64,000 nt of DNA from Pseudomonas guariconensis (GTDB lineage Bacteria > Pseudomonadota > Gammaproteobacteria > Pseudomonadales > Pseudomonadaceae): contig NZ_FMYX01000005.1 of assembly GCF_900102675.1 (NCBI RefSeq), forward strand, positions 310,001-374,000. The letters are read 5' to 3'. The first letter of the stretch is position 1, and every line of letters starts with the position of its first letter. This document shows, piece by piece, positions 62,661 through 64,000 of this stretch. The notes under the pieces were generated by a model. It ran no database searches. It had not been told where the DNA came from and saw only the letters and a list, made by a program, of their open reading frames with translations. The position numbers were made by a program, and so were the translations under genes.

Positions 62661-64000
62661 TCATGCTTTGCCGTGCCCTGGCAATAGCCCGCTGATCAGC
62701 TGGCGCGCGGTTTGGCGCAGGATGCCGGCTTGGTCCGGGTCGCCTTGCAGCAGGGCGCCGGCGAACTTCTTCGCCTGCTCCAGGGTGATGTGCGGCGGCA
62801 GCGGCGGGACATCGGGGTCGGTACGAAAATCGATGACCACGGGCACCTCGCTGGCCAAGGCCTGCTCCCAGGCGTCGGCCACGTCCTGCTCGCGTTCGAC
62901 ATACAGGCCCTTCAGACCGATCGAGAGGGCGAACAGGTGGTAGGGCACGTCAGGAATGTCCTGGCTGGCGGCAAACTTGGGGTCTCCCTCCATCACCCGC
63001 TGCTCCCAGGTGACCTGGTTGAGATCCTGATTGTTGAACACCGCACAAATCCAACGTCCGTTGCCCCATTGTCGCCAGTACTTGGCCACGGTGATCAGTT
63101 CGGCCATGTTGTTCATCTGCATGGCACCGTCGCCTACCAGGGCCACCACGCAGCGCTCGGGGTGAGCGAACTTGGCTGCGATGGCGTAGGGCACTGCCGC
63201 GCCCATCGAAGCCAAGCCCCCGGACAACGAACATTCCATACCCGGGCGGATCCGCAGGTCGCGGGCGAACCAGTTGGCGCAGGAGCCCGAGTCGCACGTG
63301 ATGATGGCGGCGTCCGGCAGGCGAGGCGAGAGTTCATGGACGACCCGCTGCGGATTGATCGGCGCAGCCTTGCTCAGGGCGCGTTGCGTCAGCTTCTTGT
63401 CCCACGCCTTGCGCCAACCTTCGACCTTGGTTCGCCAACTGCGGCGGGTCTTATGCTCGATCAGCGGTAGCAGGGCGTCCAGCGTCTGTGCGGCATCGCC
63501 CATCAAGTTCACTTCCATGGGATAGCGCAGGCCGAGCATGTCGGCAGCGATGTCGATCTGTACGCCGCGGGCCTGACCTTCCTCTGGTAGGAACTCGGCG
63601 TAGGGGAAGCCTGAACCGATTATCAGCAGCGTGTCGCATTCGTTCATCAGCTTCAGGCTGGGTTCGGTACCCAACAGACCGATGCAACCGGTGACCCAAG
63701 GCAGGTCATCGGGCAATACGGCCTTGCCCAGCAGGGCCTTGGCGACGCCTGCACCGAGCTTTTCGGCGATTGCGCTCACCTGCTCACGGGCCTGCAGCGC
63801 GCCGGCCCCCACCAGGATCGCGACTTTCTTGCCGGCGTTGAGTATCTGCGCAGCCTGCTGCAATGCGTCGGGGTGGGGCACGATCCTCGGTGGGTTGAAG
63901 CCTGTGCCCGAATGCAAGGTGCCATGGGCCCGTGCAGGCGACTCGTAGGGCATTTCCTGCAGATCGTTGGGCAGCACCAATGCGGTGACCCGGCGTTCGC
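62661..64000 (-). CDS. Thiamine-pyrophosphate enzyme, acetolactate-synthase/PoxB family (N-terminus missing)
   Basis: A 446-residue C-terminal part that runs off the right edge, so the first roughly 150 residues are not seen. The middle domain (VAILVGAGALQAREQVSAIA, GLLGTEPSLKLMNECDTLLI) and the TPP-binding domain with the GDG...NN motif (LVGDGAMQMNNMAEL, AVFNNQDLNQVTWEQ) are clear, resembling PoxB-like thiamine-pyrophosphate-requiring proteins. The likely reaction is decarboxylation of a 2-keto acid, but the substrate is not evident. The frame continues upstream as ERRVTALVLPNDLQE to the window edge. Confidence 0.88.
   Translation of the reverse strand, partial: ERRVTALVLPNDLQEMPYESPARAHGTLHSGTGFNPPRIVPHPDALQQAAQILNAGKKVAILVGAGALQAREQVSAIAEKLGAGVAKALLGKAVLPDDLPWVTGCIGLLGTEPSLKLMNECDTLLIIGSGFPYAEFLPEEGQARGVQIDIAADMLGLRYPMEVNLMGDAAQTLDALLPLIEHKTRRSWRTKVEGWRKAWDKKLTQRALSKAAPINPQRVVHELSPRLPDAAIITCDSGSCANWFARDLRIRPGMECSLSGGLASMGAAVPYAIAAKFAHPERCVVALVGDGAMQMNNMAELITVAKYWRQWGNGRWICAVFNNQDLNQVTWEQRVMEGDPKFAASQDIPDVPYHLFALSIGLKGLYVEREQDVADAWEQALASEVPVVIDFRTDPDVPPLPPHITLEQAKKFAGALLQGDPDQAGILRQTARQLISGLLPGHGKA

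Overview
The window is 64 kb of high-GC chromosomal DNA that looks like a Pseudomonas of the P. putida group. Evidence: a membrane cis/trans fatty-acid isomerase (Cti) beside methionine synthase and NfuA, a siroheme sulfite reductase followed by a DUF934 gene, a reductive pyrimidine-degradation operon, short GCGGGTTTACCCGCG-type REP elements, and DNA polymerase II. I see no tRNA, rRNA, CRISPR array, prophage or intact insertion sequence. Gene functions are read from recognisable motifs and gene order; no database search was run.

Layout. 1-6.2 kb: the 3' end of ycaO, a purine/pyrimidine-type permease with an isochorismatase-like hydrolase and a cupin protein, a lipoprotein, a PAS-GGDEF protein and a small lipoprotein. 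6.4-12.6 kb: a five-gene periplasmic molybdenum hydroxylase cluster (Tat-exported Mo subunit, [2Fe-2S] subunit, triheme cytochrome c, XdhC, MocA-like cytidylyltransferase). 12.7-21.1 kb: the pyrimidine-catabolism locus, with pydC and an NCS1 permease on one strand, divergent pydB-pydX-pydA on the other, and a RutR-like TetR regulator. 21.3-24.8 kb: an unusual adenylation-carrier-membrane acyltransferase fusion followed by a LysE-type exporter. 24.8-29.1 kb: a two-component system, a small hypothetical gene, a DUF3313 lipoprotein and an aldo/keto reductase.

29.1-42.6 kb is core-like: DUF934-cysI, a sugar-type binding protein, a 37-residue membrane protein, a DUF2970 protein, metH, cti, an acyltransferase, nfuA, and a Sco/PCuAC copper-delivery pair. 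42.7-49.8 kb is accessory: AzlC-AzlD-AraC, a secreted repeat-type protein, and a cluster of a YqcI/YcgG-family protein, a LysE exporter and an SGNH-like hydrolase facing a GcvA-like LysR regulator. 49.9-64 kb: polB, a very large dermonecrotic-toxin/LRR/NEL ubiquitin-ligase-like protein, a DUF4174 protein, a DMT transporter with divergent LysR, a membrane GGDEF protein, a PP2C-like phosphatase, a VOC/PhnB-like protein and a truncated thiamine-pyrophosphate enzyme.

The best candidates for undescribed biology are the A-T-acyltransferase fusion (21312-24104), the YqcI/YcgG-LysE-SGNH cluster (46184-49801) and the NEL effector-like protein (52362-56912). Regulatory DNA worth testing includes a near-perfect 24-bp dyad at 3142-3165, paired TTGTC-type dyads before pydB, and a dyad between the YqcI and LysR genes.
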